DNA of 64,000 nt from Mycobacterium sp. BK086 (GCA_004362315.1 SNWL01000003.1:1612001-1676000); one strand, 5' to 3'. Shown: positions 1 through 8,307, counted from the stretch's first letter. The notes: a model not told the origin generated them from the sequence alone. Program-made: numbers and translations.

Positions 1-308
1 ATTCGATTGACATGCTTGACAACTCGTTTCTCTTACGGGTTGCACGCACTCTGGCGTGCCGGCCTGTCTTCGGTAGTTGCACCGGCAGGATCGGCACGAG
101 ATTTCACCCGCCGGCGCCAGGGGTCGAGGAACCTCACCTCCTACCGCAATCGGCGAAGTGGCGGGCCTGTGGGTGTAGGCCGCCCCGTGATGTGTTCACG
201 GTGTGTTGGCTCCGAAGGTAGTCGTTGTTCACGGGGTGGTGCCACCTTTTTGCGCACCTGTTTTCAGTTCTTTCGACCCCCGTTACATGGACCGCAGGCC
301 CCACCTGG
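1..308. other. Intergenic region left of comF; no convincing gene
   Basis: No open frame here has recognisable protein features; the short frames read as chance. In related genomes the gene after comF on the minus strand is a ribosome hibernation factor (hpf). An ATG on the minus strand at 13-11 could be the first codon of a gene running off the left edge, but only four codons are visible and no clear ribosome binding site precedes it. The rest is probably that gene's leader. Confidence 0.4.
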
Positions 309-938
309 TCAAGCGTGGGCAAGTGTTAGAAGAGCCCTAACTTTTGCGCCAGTTTCGTGCAGCACGCGGACCGCTTCCCGGGCGGTGGCGCCGGTGGTCA
401 CGATGTCGTCGACGAGCAGGACCTCGCCGGCGACCGGCCTTGCGATCTTGATGCGGCCGGCGAGGTTGCGTTCGCGATCGGCGCTCGTGAGGCCGACGGA
501 GTCGCGGACCCACGCGCGGGTCCTGACTGCCTGGGTGACGGTGATGTCCGGATGGTTCTGGGTGGCCTTCTGCGCGATGCGGGTGACGGGGTCCCCACCG
601 CGGCGGCGGGCGGCGAGCACCCGGGTCGGGGCCGGGACGATCACGAACGGGGTGTCGAGGATGCCCCAGCCGAGGAGCTGGTGGATGCCGAGTGCCAGGG
701 CGCGGGCCAGCGGGGCGACGAGGTCGCGGCGGCCGTGTTCCTTGAGCGCGACGATGGCTTGGCGGCGCGGCCCGGCGTAGTGGCCCAGGGCGAAGACGGG
801 CACGCCCGGGTCTACGCGTGGGGTGACGAGGTGAGGCTCGTCGGTGTGGACGTTCAAAGTCGTGGCGCAGGCGTCGCACCATTTGGTCGAGGGTGTACCG
901 CAGCCGCCGCATTCGAGCGGCAGGACGAGGTCGAGCAT
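309..938 (-). CDS. ComF-family phosphoribosyltransferase-like protein
   Basis: A 209-residue ComF-type protein. The N-terminus carries a four-cysteine zinc motif (C10, C13, C21, C24) and residues 173-185 form the PRPP-binding loop VLLVDDIVTTGAT of type I phosphoribosyltransferases. The family is linked to DNA uptake in some bacteria, but its role in mycobacteria is unknown. The ATG at 938 is chosen because it places the zinc motif at the N-terminus as usual; the longer frame to 986 adds 16 unconserved residues. It is the counterpart of Rv3242c. In related genomes it follows lpqB closely; here the toxin island separates them. Confidence 0.85.
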   Translation of the reverse strand: MLDLVLPLECGGCGTPSTKWCDACATTLNVHTDEPHLVTPRVDPGVPVFALGHYAGPRRQAIVALKEHGRRDLVAPLARALALGIHQLLGWGILDTPFVIVPAPTRVLAARRRGGDPVTRIAQKATQNHPDITVTQAVRTRAWVRDSVGLTSADRERNLAGRIKIARPVAGEVLLVDDIVTTGATAREAVRVLHETGAKVRALLTLAHA

Positions 939-991
939 GGGCTCGAGTGTGACCGCTTTCGGTGACGTCCCGGGAGTACTGTCCACAGGAG

Positions 992-1813
992 ATGACTGGG
1001 ACGACTGGATTCGTCGAGGCGAACGGACTGACGTTCGCCTATATCGAGGAGGGCTCAGGCCCTCTCGTCCTTCTGCTTCATGGCTTCCCGGACACCGCCC
1101 ACACGTGGGACGATCTGCGGCCGCGGATTGCCGCCAAGGGGTACCGCGCGGTCAGCCCATTCATGCGGGGCTACCACCCGAGCGAGGTGCCGCACGCCGA
1201 TCCCTCGCAGGAGACGCTGGTCCGCGATGCCCTTGGGCTGATCTCTGCGCTGGGGGCTGCGGAGGCAGTGGTGATCGGGCACGACTGGGGTGCGGCGGCG
1301 GCGTACGGCGCGGCGGCGCTGGGGCCGGAGCGGGTTTCCAAGCTCATCACTCTTGCCATCCCGCATCCCGCCACCTTGGTGCCGACTCCTCGGAAACTCT
1401 GGGGTGCAAGGCATTTCGGTGCGTACAAGCTCCCGGGTGCTGCGGAACGCTTCGCGCGCAGCGACTTCGAAGCGTTGCCTTTAATTTACCGGAGGTGGTC
1501 GCCTACCTGGCGTCCTCCTGCCTCAGAGTTCGATGCGGTCCGGGAGTGCTTCGCGAGCCCGGGGAGCCTGGATGCGGCATTCGGCTACTACCGAAAGCTC
1601 TCTCCGCTGCCCTCAGCATCGTTGAAGGCGAAGATCACCGTGCCGACTGTCGTGTTCGCCGGCCTTGACGATCCGGTCGCCGAGCTATCCGACTACCGCC
1701 GGGCAGCGCGGAAGTTCCTCGGCGAGTACGTCATTGAGGAAGTTCCGGGTGGGCACTTCATGCACCGGGAGCATCCCGAGGTGTTCGCGGAACGCGTGCT
1801 GGCGCACTTGTGA
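992..1813 (+). CDS. Alpha/beta hydrolase, epoxide hydrolase/dehalogenase type
   Basis: A 273-residue alpha/beta hydrolase. H30-G-F-P forms the oxyanion-hole signature. D98 in GHDWG is the nucleophile, an aspartate as in epoxide hydrolases and haloalkane dehalogenases rather than an esterase serine. The acid lies in a GLDDP segment and the base histidine in GGHFMHREHP near the C-terminus. A GTG at 962 gives 10 more residues, but the ATG at 992 is preceded by a TACTGT -10-like hexamer nine bases upstream and an adjacent AGGAG. It is the only plus-strand gene in the block and converges on the immunity array four bases downstream. The substrate cannot be predicted. Confidence 0.82.
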   Translation: MTGTTGFVEANGLTFAYIEEGSGPLVLLLHGFPDTAHTWDDLRPRIAAKGYRAVSPFMRGYHPSEVPHADPSQETLVRDALGLISALGAAEAVVIGHDWGAAAAYGAAALGPERVSKLITLAIPHPATLVPTPRKLWGARHFGAYKLPGAAERFARSDFEALPLIYRRWSPTWRPPASEFDAVRECFASPGSLDAAFGYYRKLSPLPSASLKAKITVPTVVFAGLDDPVAELSDYRRAARKFLGEYVIEEVPGGHFMHREHPEVFAERVLAHL

Positions 1814-1817
1814 GGGG

Positions 1818-2114
1818 TTAGCGCACCAAGTACGTGTAGTACCTCCCGAGCGCGTTGACCGCTTCCGCGGAAAGCTCGGGATGCCGTTCAGCCATGATGG
1901 CCATGACAGCCTGCCCGCCCTCGCTTAGAGTCAGCCCAGTCCAGTCAACATTGATCTTTATCGCCTCTGTGAGGATTGTGCCTACGCGTACGCGCATCTG
2001 TTCGGCTCGGTCGCCGAACACTTCGTTGAATTGGTCGTCATTTCGGAGTGGATATTTCCCGAGGCACACGCAGATCGCGGCGCTGAGTTCGAGATCTTCA
2101 GATTGCCGCGCCAC
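1818..2114 (-). CDS. Small hypothetical protein, last gene of the immunity array
   Basis: A 98-residue acidic protein that I do not recognise. It has no signal peptide or membrane segment and is predicted mostly helical. Its start overlaps the end of the preceding 90-residue gene by 17 bases, so it is very likely translated with it. Being last in the toxin operon and cytosolic-looking, it could be an immunity accessory or a remnant of one; that is inference from position only. Confidence 0.6.
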   Translation of the reverse strand: MARQSEDLELSAAICVCLGKYPLRNDDQFNEVFGDRAEQMRVRVGTILTEAIKINVDWTGLTLSEGGQAVMAIMAERHPELSAEAVNALGRYYTYLVR

Positions 2115-2370
2115 GGTTCCAGCCAGGCTTTTGGATCAGCAAGTCGTCGTGCTCTTGTCGACGGCACGACTCGACGAAGTTCAGCGCGGCCTCATGGTCA
2201 GACATGAAGCGCTCATATTGGTCCAGCGTGAGTCGGTAGTACTCCTCGTAATCGACGACTCCGATAGACACCGGAAACGACGCGTAGTGGATGCCTTCGT
2301 TAATCTCGATCCCCAAGGAAAAGCGATCCTCGCGGGATATGAAAGTATCGTCAAATCTGTTGCTAGCCAT
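2098..2370 (-). CDS. Small hypothetical protein, paralogue of the 3521-3805 gene
   Basis: A 90-residue cytosolic protein. It aligns along its length with the 94-residue product of 3521-3805: both start with a basic segment, then RY/RF-x-LG-(I/V), an SIGVVDYEEYY-like segment, a YE(R/K)F-(M/L)SD motif, AAL-(N/K)FV and a C-terminal RRxxDDxLI. Two diverged copies in one operon indicate duplication of an immunity-array module. It overlaps the upstream Imm61-like gene by 8 bases and the downstream gene by 17. Function unknown; a toxin-specific immunity or accessory role is inferred. Confidence 0.7.
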   Translation of the reverse strand: MASNRFDDTFISREDRFSLGIEINEGIHYASFPVSIGVVDYEEYYRLTLDQYERFMSDHEAALNFVESCRRQEHDDLLIQKPGWNRGAAI

Positions 2371-2917
2371 GATCCTCCTCGTTGGGGCGAACCGAGAACA
2401 GCGGCTTACCTTCTGGGTCGCTAAGCGATTGGACGATCAGATCCATGTTAGTAGACGCAAAGATCGACAGGTTGACAACGTTCATGGTTCCGATCAGCTG
2501 ACCACCGCTCACAACCGCAAGTGTGCGACCGTGTGGATCAATGAGTGTGAATCGCTCCTCCCCCCAAAACTTTTGCCTGCCTAGGATATAGCCGGCAGCG
2601 ATATCTTCAGCAGAGTGTCGGAACGACAGGCGCGGGAGACCACGTCGGGCCCTGACCAATCGCGAAAAACGAACAATGAATCTGCGCTCCACCAGACCTG
2701 GAACCACAGAAGCAAGCTCGAATTGCTCTTCCCCCATACGTTCTGAACTCGTGACGACTACTGATCCGTCGGCATGGTGGTCGAAAAAGTATCTGATTTC
2801 TCCACCGCTATTCCACACCACGGCTCGGGCGTCCGTCGAGGAAGACTCGGTGATCTCGTAGCCAGCTTCGTGTGCCCAGCATTCGAATTCAGCCGTCAAT
2901 CCGATGTCAGGTCTCAT
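2363..2917 (-). CDS. Imm61-like immunity protein, second copy
   Basis: A 184-residue protein resembling the Imm61 family, to which I believe the TNT antitoxin IFT of M. tuberculosis belongs. Recognisable segments are CWAHEAGY near residue 13, SGGEIRYFF, VTSSERMGEEQFELAS, RRGLPRL and a C-terminal SDPEGKPLF. The 171-residue product of 4428-4943 shares all of these in the same order, so the two are paralogues. Its ATG overlaps the stop of the preceding gene (ATGA). The expected role is cytosolic neutralisation of a TNT-type NAD+ glycohydrolase by direct binding. Whether it matches the resident toxin or a lost or foreign allele cannot be told. Confidence 0.72.
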   Translation of the reverse strand: MRPDIGLTAEFECWAHEAGYEITESSSTDARAVVWNSGGEIRYFFDHHADGSVVVTSSERMGEEQFELASVVPGLVERRFIVRFSRLVRARRGLPRLSFRHSAEDIAAGYILGRQKFWGEERFTLIDPHGRTLAVVSGGQLIGTMNVVNLSIFASTNMDLIVQSLSDPEGKPLFSVRPNEEDHG

Positions 2918-3507
2918 AGCTGCCCAAGTATCGACTCCGGCATCCCGTCCAACAGAATGCGGTCAAGTTCGTCGCAGGACAAAGTCAACAGCCTGTGCTC
3001 CGGTTGGACGCCGCCGACTTGGAGGACGAAGTATCGCGACGGTTCGTCTTTCAACTCAAATCTCGAAACGTATTGATCAAGTGAAATCTGCCGTACGCGC
3101 GGATCGAGTCCCGAGGTTTCCCAAGCCCATACGACTGGATCCATCCGTCGGCTGATACGGAGGGAGTCGCCGATCCTGAGCACCACATACTTGCCCGCAT
3201 CCTCAACGTCAGAGAAGAACCCACTCAACGACTCCTGGGGTTCGTCTCGGCGCTCGCTTGCGACAGTGAATACCGCCCATCCAGCTTCTCCTGGCTCGAG
3301 TACATAGCCGGTCCAGCCTGGATGCGGATAGCCGACTCGCAGGTGCAAGCGACCGTCTTCCCAGGCCGGGTCATCCCTGATGCGTTTGCCCGCGATCGAC
3401 GAGATGCGGGACCACCTAGCGTATCGGGAGATCAAGTCGCGCAATACCGCAGCAGTTTCGGTACCTCTTGAATCCACGTTGGCCCCTTCGTAGATAGAGC
3501 AGCGCAT
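2914..3507 (-). CDS. Hypothetical protein of the TNT immunity array
   Basis: A 197-residue protein I cannot assign to a named family. It is mixed alpha/beta by appearance, with a beta-rich centre (LHLRVGYPHPGWTGYVLEPG, then WAVFTVASERR), an acidic segment and a C-terminal EHRLLTLSCDELDRILLDG. There is no signal peptide or membrane helix. It couples to the following Imm61-like gene by an ATGA overlap and starts 13 bases after the end of the 94-residue gene. Its size and position fit an additional immunity protein, but no sequence motif proves it. Confidence 0.65.
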   Translation of the reverse strand: MRCSIYEGANVDSRGTETAAVLRDLISRYARWSRISSIAGKRIRDDPAWEDGRLHLRVGYPHPGWTGYVLEPGEAGWAVFTVASERRDEPQESLSGFFSDVEDAGKYVVLRIGDSLRISRRMDPVVWAWETSGLDPRVRQISLDQYVSRFELKDEPSRYFVLQVGGVQPEHRLLTLSCDELDRILLDGMPESILGQL

Positions 3508-3520
3508 GAACCTGAAAACA

Positions 3521-3805
3521 CTAAAGAGGTGTGCCCCGCTTCTCAGTCTGCTCGTAGATCAGCTGGTCGTCGTGGCGGCGAGCGCGGCACTCATCGACGA
3601 ACTTCAGGGCAGCCGATCGATCACTGAGGAATTTCTCGTACTCCCCTGCGGCCAAGGCGTATTCCTCGTTGTACTCAACAATCCGATTGCTCACGGGTAT
3701 GGCCAGGTAGTGGCCGCCCGTTTTTAGATCAACCCCTAGGAAGTAGCGGTGCTCCATAGACACATAGGTCGTTTCGAATCTCTTGCGTGCCACCACGTCC
3801 TCCAA
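3521..3805 (-). CDS. Small hypothetical protein, paralogue of the 2098-2370 gene
   Basis: A 94-residue cytosolic protein similar along its length to the 90-residue gene downstream, including an HRYFLGVDL segment, YEKFLSD, AALKFVDECR and RRHDDQLIY. It lies 6 bases after the 192-residue gene. In each occurrence this family lies within two genes of an Imm61-like gene: here two downstream, and for the other copy immediately after it. No family name is known to me. Confidence 0.68.
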   Translation of the reverse strand: MEDVVARKRFETTYVSMEHRYFLGVDLKTGGHYLAIPVSNRIVEYNEEYALAAGEYEKFLSDRSAALKFVDECRARRHDDQLIYEQTEKRGTPL

Positions 3806-3811
3806 ACTTGG

Positions 3812-4390
3812 CTATTGACTTGATCTTTCGGATTCGGCAGCTTCGATGACAGCCAGTGTGGCCGCCGCAGCCCGAGCAACGAACTCCGCCCCCTGGGCCT
3901 CACCATGCACGCCCCACTGCCAACTGCCGACGTATGTGAACTCATCTTGTTCGTGACCTGGAAACCCGACGTCGATAATGTCCACTTCGACGAGAGGAGG
4001 GGCCGTCGACGCAAGGCCGCGTAACAGCTCGACGATGACTTCCGGCGAGTCGCCCACATAGTTGCCTGGCCCGTCGAGCACTTGGATGACGAACTCGCGG
4101 GGAGGCCGATCCCGGAGACTTAGATCGGCGGATACCCTTGCTCCGCTGCCTAGCATCTGGACGATCACCCCGTTCTCACTACCGAAGATCGGACGGCCAA
4201 GAGAGGCCAGGCCGTCCGCGAGTATCGCCACGCAATCCGAACGCCAACTCCGCAACGAATGTTTGGGGCTACAGCCGCCGTTCTCCCACTTCCTGTAGTA
4301 GGGACGCCTCATCCCCTCCCCTTTGGTCAGATGACCACTCAGCCACGCGGCGATCGCGTCGGGTGAATTAAGTCCGTTGGAAGGACTCAT
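3812..4390 (-). CDS. Hypothetical protein of the TNT immunity array
   Basis: A 192-residue protein that I do not recognise. The N-terminal third is basic and aromatic, with a RRPYYRKWENGGCSPKHSLRSW segment that is unusual among its acidic neighbours. The C-terminal two thirds are mixed alpha/beta, with an EVDIIDVGFPG strand and an alanine-rich final helix. It has no signal peptide. It starts 37 bases after the end of the preceding Imm61-like gene, the largest gap in the array besides that at 4944-5000. An immunity or antitoxin role is inferred from operon position only. Confidence 0.6.
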   Translation of the reverse strand: MSPSNGLNSPDAIAAWLSGHLTKGEGMRRPYYRKWENGGCSPKHSLRSWRSDCVAILADGLASLGRPIFGSENGVIVQMLGSGARVSADLSLRDRPPREFVIQVLDGPGNYVGDSPEVIVELLRGLASTAPPLVEVDIIDVGFPGHEQDEFTYVGSWQWGVHGEAQGAEFVARAAAATLAVIEAAESERSSQ

Positions 4391-4427
4391 TTCGCTTGCC
4401 TCCTCGAGTGAGCTGGGAAGACTTGGC

Positions 4428-4943
4428 CTATTGCGGAAAAAAGGGGCGCCCGTCTGGTGACTCGTAGGTTTGTCTGACGGCGTGAATGTTCCGACCGACC
4501 AAGTGGGACAACAGAACCAGATCCGTCACGCCGACGTCACCGTCCCGCGCTTGAGCGATCTGCTCGCCGTCAGCTTCGGTCAGATGCGCAAACCCCTCAC
4601 CGCTCCGGCCGATGGTGAACCGTTCGGCAAGTTGAGCGTTTGTCGTCGGTACCTCGAGCCACGGTAATCTGCGTTTCGAACGGACGTTGGTGCCGAAGAA
4701 GTCCCAAAGGTAACTCTCGACTACCTCACGCTGTGGCGATGACAGGACAAAGACCTCGGCTTCGCCGCGGTCTGCGGACGTCAGGGTGATTCCACTCTCC
4801 GACGTACGAAGGTAGAGGCGCGTCTCACCACCAGGATCGGTCCAGAACAGCGCGGCGCCCCAGCCGTCGTCCGGTGTCAGCGCGAACCCGCCTTCTCTGG
4901 CCCACTCGATGAGTTCTGGACCGATCCGTGGCGCACTGGTCAT
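4428..4943 (-). CDS. Imm61-like immunity protein, first copy
   Basis: A 171-residue protein paralogous to the 2363-2917 gene. Shared landmarks are EWAREGGF, PGGETRLYLR, TSADRGE, a V(E/K)SYLWDFFGTNVRSKRRLPWL segment and a C-terminal SPDGRPFF. These match my memory of the Imm61/IFT family of TNT antitoxins. The frame extends to 4994, but the ATG at 4943 (MTSAPRIGPEL) gives the usual N-terminus. It is the second gene after the toxin and is expected to act in the cytosol of the producer. Confidence 0.74.
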   Translation of the reverse strand: MTSAPRIGPELIEWAREGGFALTPDDGWGAALFWTDPGGETRLYLRTSESGITLTSADRGEAEVFVLSSPQREVVESYLWDFFGTNVRSKRRLPWLEVPTTNAQLAERFTIGRSGEGFAHLTEADGEQIAQARDGDVGVTDLVLLSHLVGRNIHAVRQTYESPDGRPFFPQ

Positions 4944-5000
4944 CCGATTAACTCCGTCTACACCCTGAAAATTGCGCTTGCGGGGCAACCCCAACCCGAA

Positions 5001-5489
5001 TCAAGAGCCAAGTCCTTCGCCGACAAGCTCAGTAATTCGATCCGCCGACATCTCCAGAACGTGGCTGAACATTGCGGCGTTTGAGGTTGGGAGGACTGCT
5101 ACTCCGTCCGCCAGGTGCAACTCCATGAAGTTCGGGCGAGGCGCGGGAGTGGCGTTAACGCTCGGATTCATTCCGAGGGAGTGGAATTGGGGGCCTAGCT
5201 GCTTGGCGCCAAGCGCAGTACGAGTTGTCGACGCCCACCGCCATAAGAGAAACTTGCGCGCCAGTGCGATCGTGGAGAATTGCGCGGTGTCGCTGTAGCG
5301 CTTTCCACGGTCATCAATCTCGTCTACTACCCACCAACCATCGTGATGGCGAAGGTCGTAAGCCTCGTCGTCCGATTTGAAGAGCATGCTTTGTCCATCG
5401 TTCCCGGGTGTCGAGGTCGCATCCGGAATCCCTGCCCGGCTGGTCCAAAATCGCCACGATGCCGCGAGATCTGAGAAGTCGACGGTCAT
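5001..5489 (-). CDS. Probable cognate immunity protein of the TNT toxin
   Basis: A 162-residue cytosolic protein whose ATG overlaps the toxin stop codon (ATGA), so toxin and this protein are translationally coupled. By position it is the counterpart of ift (Rv3902c), which follows cpnT in M. tuberculosis. The landmarks YDLRHHDGWW, DEIDDRGKRY, FSTIALARKFLLWRWASTTR and a late FSHVLEMSADRITELV run in the same order as W...G, Y-LR, DRG and YLWDFF..R in the Imm61-like genes downstream. It is probably a distant member of the same fold. The exact family is not confirmed. Confidence 0.75.
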   Translation of the reverse strand: MTVDFSDLAASWRFWTSRAGIPDATSTPGNDGQSMLFKSDDEAYDLRHHDGWWVVDEIDDRGKRYSDTAQFSTIALARKFLLWRWASTTRTALGAKQLGPQFHSLGMNPSVNATPAPRPNFMELHLADGVAVLPTSNAAMFSHVLEMSADRITELVGEGLGS

Positions 5490-8014
5490 TTGTGTACCTC
5501 TCTTAGGTAGCCCCAGTCCAGCAAGGTCTGCACCGAGGGACGTTCACCCTCAGGGGCAATGATGCGGTATTGCAGGCCGCCGCCGGGTTGATGGAACCAG
5601 GGCGCCACCTGCGATTGTTCGATGGACCAGCCCGGCGGCAGCTTCGTTGGATCATTCACGGCGTATTGAAAATAGGGCTTTAGTGCACTGTCGTCGGGCA
5701 ACCCGCGAAATGGAAACGGCGTGCCGTCCGGGGAGAGCCATGCACCGCCGGGGAAGCCGAACCGATCCATAAGGGTTCCCCGCGCCAGTTGGACGTTCGG
5801 CACGACGGTACCGGGGACCGCGTAAGGCTTAGCCGGGTCTGTGTCGTCCGGGTAGATCAGATTTCCGTCGGGATCGGTGAACTCCGGCCCCGGATCATGG
5901 CGCTCGTAACCATCGAACAGAGGTGAATCCGGCGACAACGGTTGAGGCGTGTCGGGCTTGTGATGGTCCGCGGGGCCGCCTCCGCTATGAGGTGATCCAC
6001 CGTCCGACCCGCCACCACCATGGCCCGAGCCTTCACCCGCCCCCGGATGCGGACCATGCCCCGCACCGTCGGCAGCGCCCTCTGCGCCGTGCGCGCCAAC
6101 GGAAACCGGCACTCGGTCGCTTGCCTCACCCGCTGCCGACGGCGCCTCACCCACGTGGCCGCCGGCTGCGTCCATCGACCCCGCCGCGGGGATGCTCGGC
6201 GGCGAGGATGCTTCACCTGCACCAGCACCTGCCGACGGCGCGCTCGCTGGGCTCTCGGCGTGCGGGCTGGCCATTGGGTGTTGTTCGGCCGGTGAAGCAG
6301 GTACGTCGGCGACAGAGGGCTTCGATTCGCCCGGAATCTTTGACACATCAGCGCCGCCGGGATGCCCGGTGCCCGCATCTACGGGCACTCGTTCGGTCGG
6401 ACCTCCAGCCCCATGACCCTGCGTCGGGGTCGGCGTGGGCTCGCCAGGCCTCGGTGGGCCACCAGGCTCACGGGGTGCCGGCGGCGGCCCCGGCTCCCCC
6501 GGCTTCGGCAACGGTCCAGGACTCCCCGACGGCGGCTTCCCGCCGTCGAAGCCCGTCTTGTTCAGGTCGTCCAGCTTGGCGGTAACACCCTCCAACTCAC
6601 GCGAGACACCGCGCAATCCCGTTGTTGCCGAGGCAATCCCGCCAGCTTCGCCCGCCGCCCGTTCGGTCGCCGAAAGCTCCGCCCGCGCTGCTGCTCCCTC
6701 AGCCGCCCGCGCACCACCGGCAGCCTTGACGCCCGCACCGCCGGGAATGATCGCGGTGCCGATGTCGAAGCCCAACTCCCCGATCCCGAGGAACGGACGA
6801 TCGCTGGTGATGTCCTCGTAATGCGTGACTTCCTTGAGTATGTCAAGAGAACCTTGAGGATCCGTAGCGAACGCAATCGGAGCAGTCATCGGATTCAGGA
6901 CCTCGGCCATCTTGCCCAGGCCCTCGATCATGTCCCACGTGCCCTTGGGATCGCCGATCGGGTCGATCGTCGCGATGCCGCCAACCAAATTGATCCCGCT
7001 TAGCCCGATGCCCACGCTCGCATCGGTCAACGCGTTGCTGACACCAGCCACGATCCGGCCCGCATCCTCGCCGAGGTAGTTGACCAGCTCCACACGTGTG
7101 ATCATTTCCATTGCGCGCGTGTAGTTTCTGATGCTCGTATTCAGCTGGGCAAGCAACTCTTTGCGTGCCGCCGACTGACGTTTGTGGTTGGCCATCACCG
7201 CTTTGATGTCGTTGGCAACCTCATGAATCTTTTCCTCGGCGTCACCCGTCAACAGCTCGAAAACAGTGCCCATGACACCCTTTTCGACGACGGACCCCAC
7301 CACCGAAGTGAGCTTGTTGAGCAGATCGCGAATGGCGTTCTGGGTGTTTTCGACATCGGAAGCGAAGCTATTCAATTGGCCGGCAAGCTTTTGCGCCTCG
7401 CCCGCCAGCGACGACATCGCCGTACCGATATCCCGCACCGCAGTCTTCATCGGCTCTTTGTCCGGCATCTGTTGCGCGTCGATGGTGCCGTAGGCACCCG
7501 CGTTCTCGCCGGACACGCTATACAGCGGAGGCGCAAACGCGCTCCACGCGGCGCCGGCTGCTCTGAGCTCACTCGGCTCACCATTGGGCCACCAGTCGCC
7601 GACGAGGAACTCGACCAGATACCACAACACCGGCGGAGTTTGACCGGGGCCGTTGACATCTGGATCGCCGGCGGGCGTTGAGTACTCGGCGGGTGCGGTC
7701 GGCGCCGGCAGCGGGGTGGCTCCGCCGCGGATATCGGCGGCGGCCTCGGCCCGGGAATAGTTGGTCGCCGAACCCTGAATCACATAACCGAGATGCCGTA
7801 GCGCGTTGACGCCCATCGCCACCGCTTTGACCAACTCACCAGCCGAATCCTGGTAGGCGAATCCGAAGGCGGTGCCCGCGGCATCTTGACCGCTGTTCGC
7901 GTTGTAGGACGCCGTCAGCGTGCCCACCGCGGTGGTGATTCCACCACTCACAGCCGCCACCGCGGATCCCGCGCCCGAAAGCGCTCCAGGATCCACCCGC
8001 AACGGCTCTCCCAT
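5486..8014 (-). CDS. cpnT: CpnT-like type VII secreted toxin with C-terminal TNT domain
   Basis: An 842-residue protein, nearly the length of M. tuberculosis CpnT (846). Residues 1-100 resemble an EspC/WXG100-type helical domain with a YSRAE sequence (Y86-xxx-E90) fitting the T7SS signal YxxxD/E. A GDWWPNGEPSELRAAGAAW segment near 139-157 is typical of the CpnT N-terminal region. Alpha-helical and amphipathic segments follow to about 470, then a Pro/Gly-rich linker of some 200 residues. The TNT domain spans roughly 735-838, with R751 in DRFG, R770 in FRGLP and Q815 in GGGLQY; the last should match the catalytic glutamine of TNT. Predicted activity is NAD+ hydrolysis. The ATG at 8014 lies two bases after the upstream stop. 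The gene is intact. The symbol is by homology; this locus is not at the usual cpnT position. Confidence 0.85.
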   Translation of the reverse strand: MGEPLRVDPGALSGAGSAVAAVSGGITTAVGTLTASYNANSGQDAAGTAFGFAYQDSAGELVKAVAMGVNALRHLGYVIQGSATNYSRAEAAADIRGGATPLPAPTAPAEYSTPAGDPDVNGPGQTPPVLWYLVEFLVGDWWPNGEPSELRAAGAAWSAFAPPLYSVSGENAGAYGTIDAQQMPDKEPMKTAVRDIGTAMSSLAGEAQKLAGQLNSFASDVENTQNAIRDLLNKLTSVVGSVVEKGVMGTVFELLTGDAEEKIHEVANDIKAVMANHKRQSAARKELLAQLNTSIRNYTRAMEMITRVELVNYLGEDAGRIVAGVSNALTDASVGIGLSGINLVGGIATIDPIGDPKGTWDMIEGLGKMAEVLNPMTAPIAFATDPQGSLDILKEVTHYEDITSDRPFLGIGELGFDIGTAIIPGGAGVKAAGGARAAEGAAARAELSATERAAGEAGGIASATTGLRGVSRELEGVTAKLDDLNKTGFDGGKPPSGSPGPLPKPGEPGPPPAPREPGGPPRPGEPTPTPTQGHGAGGPTERVPVDAGTGHPGGADVSKIPGESKPSVADVPASPAEQHPMASPHAESPASAPSAGAGAGEASSPPSIPAAGSMDAAGGHVGEAPSAAGEASDRVPVSVGAHGAEGAADGAGHGPHPGAGEGSGHGGGGSDGGSPHSGGGPADHHKPDTPQPLSPDSPLFDGYERHDPGPEFTDPDGNLIYPDDTDPAKPYAVPGTVVPNVQLARGTLMDRFGFPGGAWLSPDGTPFPFRGLPDDSALKPYFQYAVNDPTKLPPGWSIEQSQVAPWFHQPGGGLQYRIIAPEGERPSVQTLLDWGYLREVHK

Positions 8015-8016
8015 GG

Positions 8017-8307
8017 CTAGCCCCAGATTTTCAGGTTCGCCTCGACCGCGCCGCTGTAGGAGCTGTGGGCATGGGCACCCGCCGCGTGCAGCTGCCCCAA
8101 CGCCACCCGCATCATGTCCGCCCCCTGCTTCCACTGTTCGTGGACCGCGGCATGCGACTGGCTGGGCACCCCGTCCCACTGCGCATGCAGATTGGCCACC
8201 ACCGCGTCACACTCGTCGAGCATCGAATCAACCACCTGCTGATACGACGCCATCCGCTCGACGATGTTGGCCAGCCGGTCCAAGTCCACGGCGAATGCGT
8301 CAGCCAT
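8017..8307 (-). CDS. esxE: WXG100 (EsxE-like) type VII secretion protein
   Basis: A 96-residue helical-hairpin protein with the WDG turn (QWDGVPSQ) near residue 43, flanked by two amphipathic helices, as in ESX WXG100 proteins. It is the second gene of the pair before the CpnT-like toxin, the same order and nearly the same size as EsxE (90 aa) in the esxF-esxE-cpnT operon. The ATG at 8307 overlaps the upstream gene's stop by 8 bases; the longer frame to 8346 adds an implausible arginine-rich tail. It probably heterodimerises with the upstream protein for CpnT export. Confidence 0.83.
   Translation of the reverse strand: MADAFAVDLDRLANIVERMASYQQVVDSMLDECDAVVANLHAQWDGVPSQSHAAVHEQWKQGADMMRVALGQLHAAGAHAHSSYSGAVEANLKIWG

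Noticed and set aside
12-221. 69-codon plus-strand frame at the left edge
   Set aside because: Composition and lack of start signals point to chance.
134-322. 62-codon minus-strand frame left of comF
   Set aside because: No conserved features or ribosome site; overlaps the comF end.
5486-8179. 897-codon version of the toxin starting at 8179
   Set aside because: The first 55 residues lie inside the EsxE-like gene in another frame and are not protein-like; ATG 8014 gives the T7SS N-terminus and the expected length.
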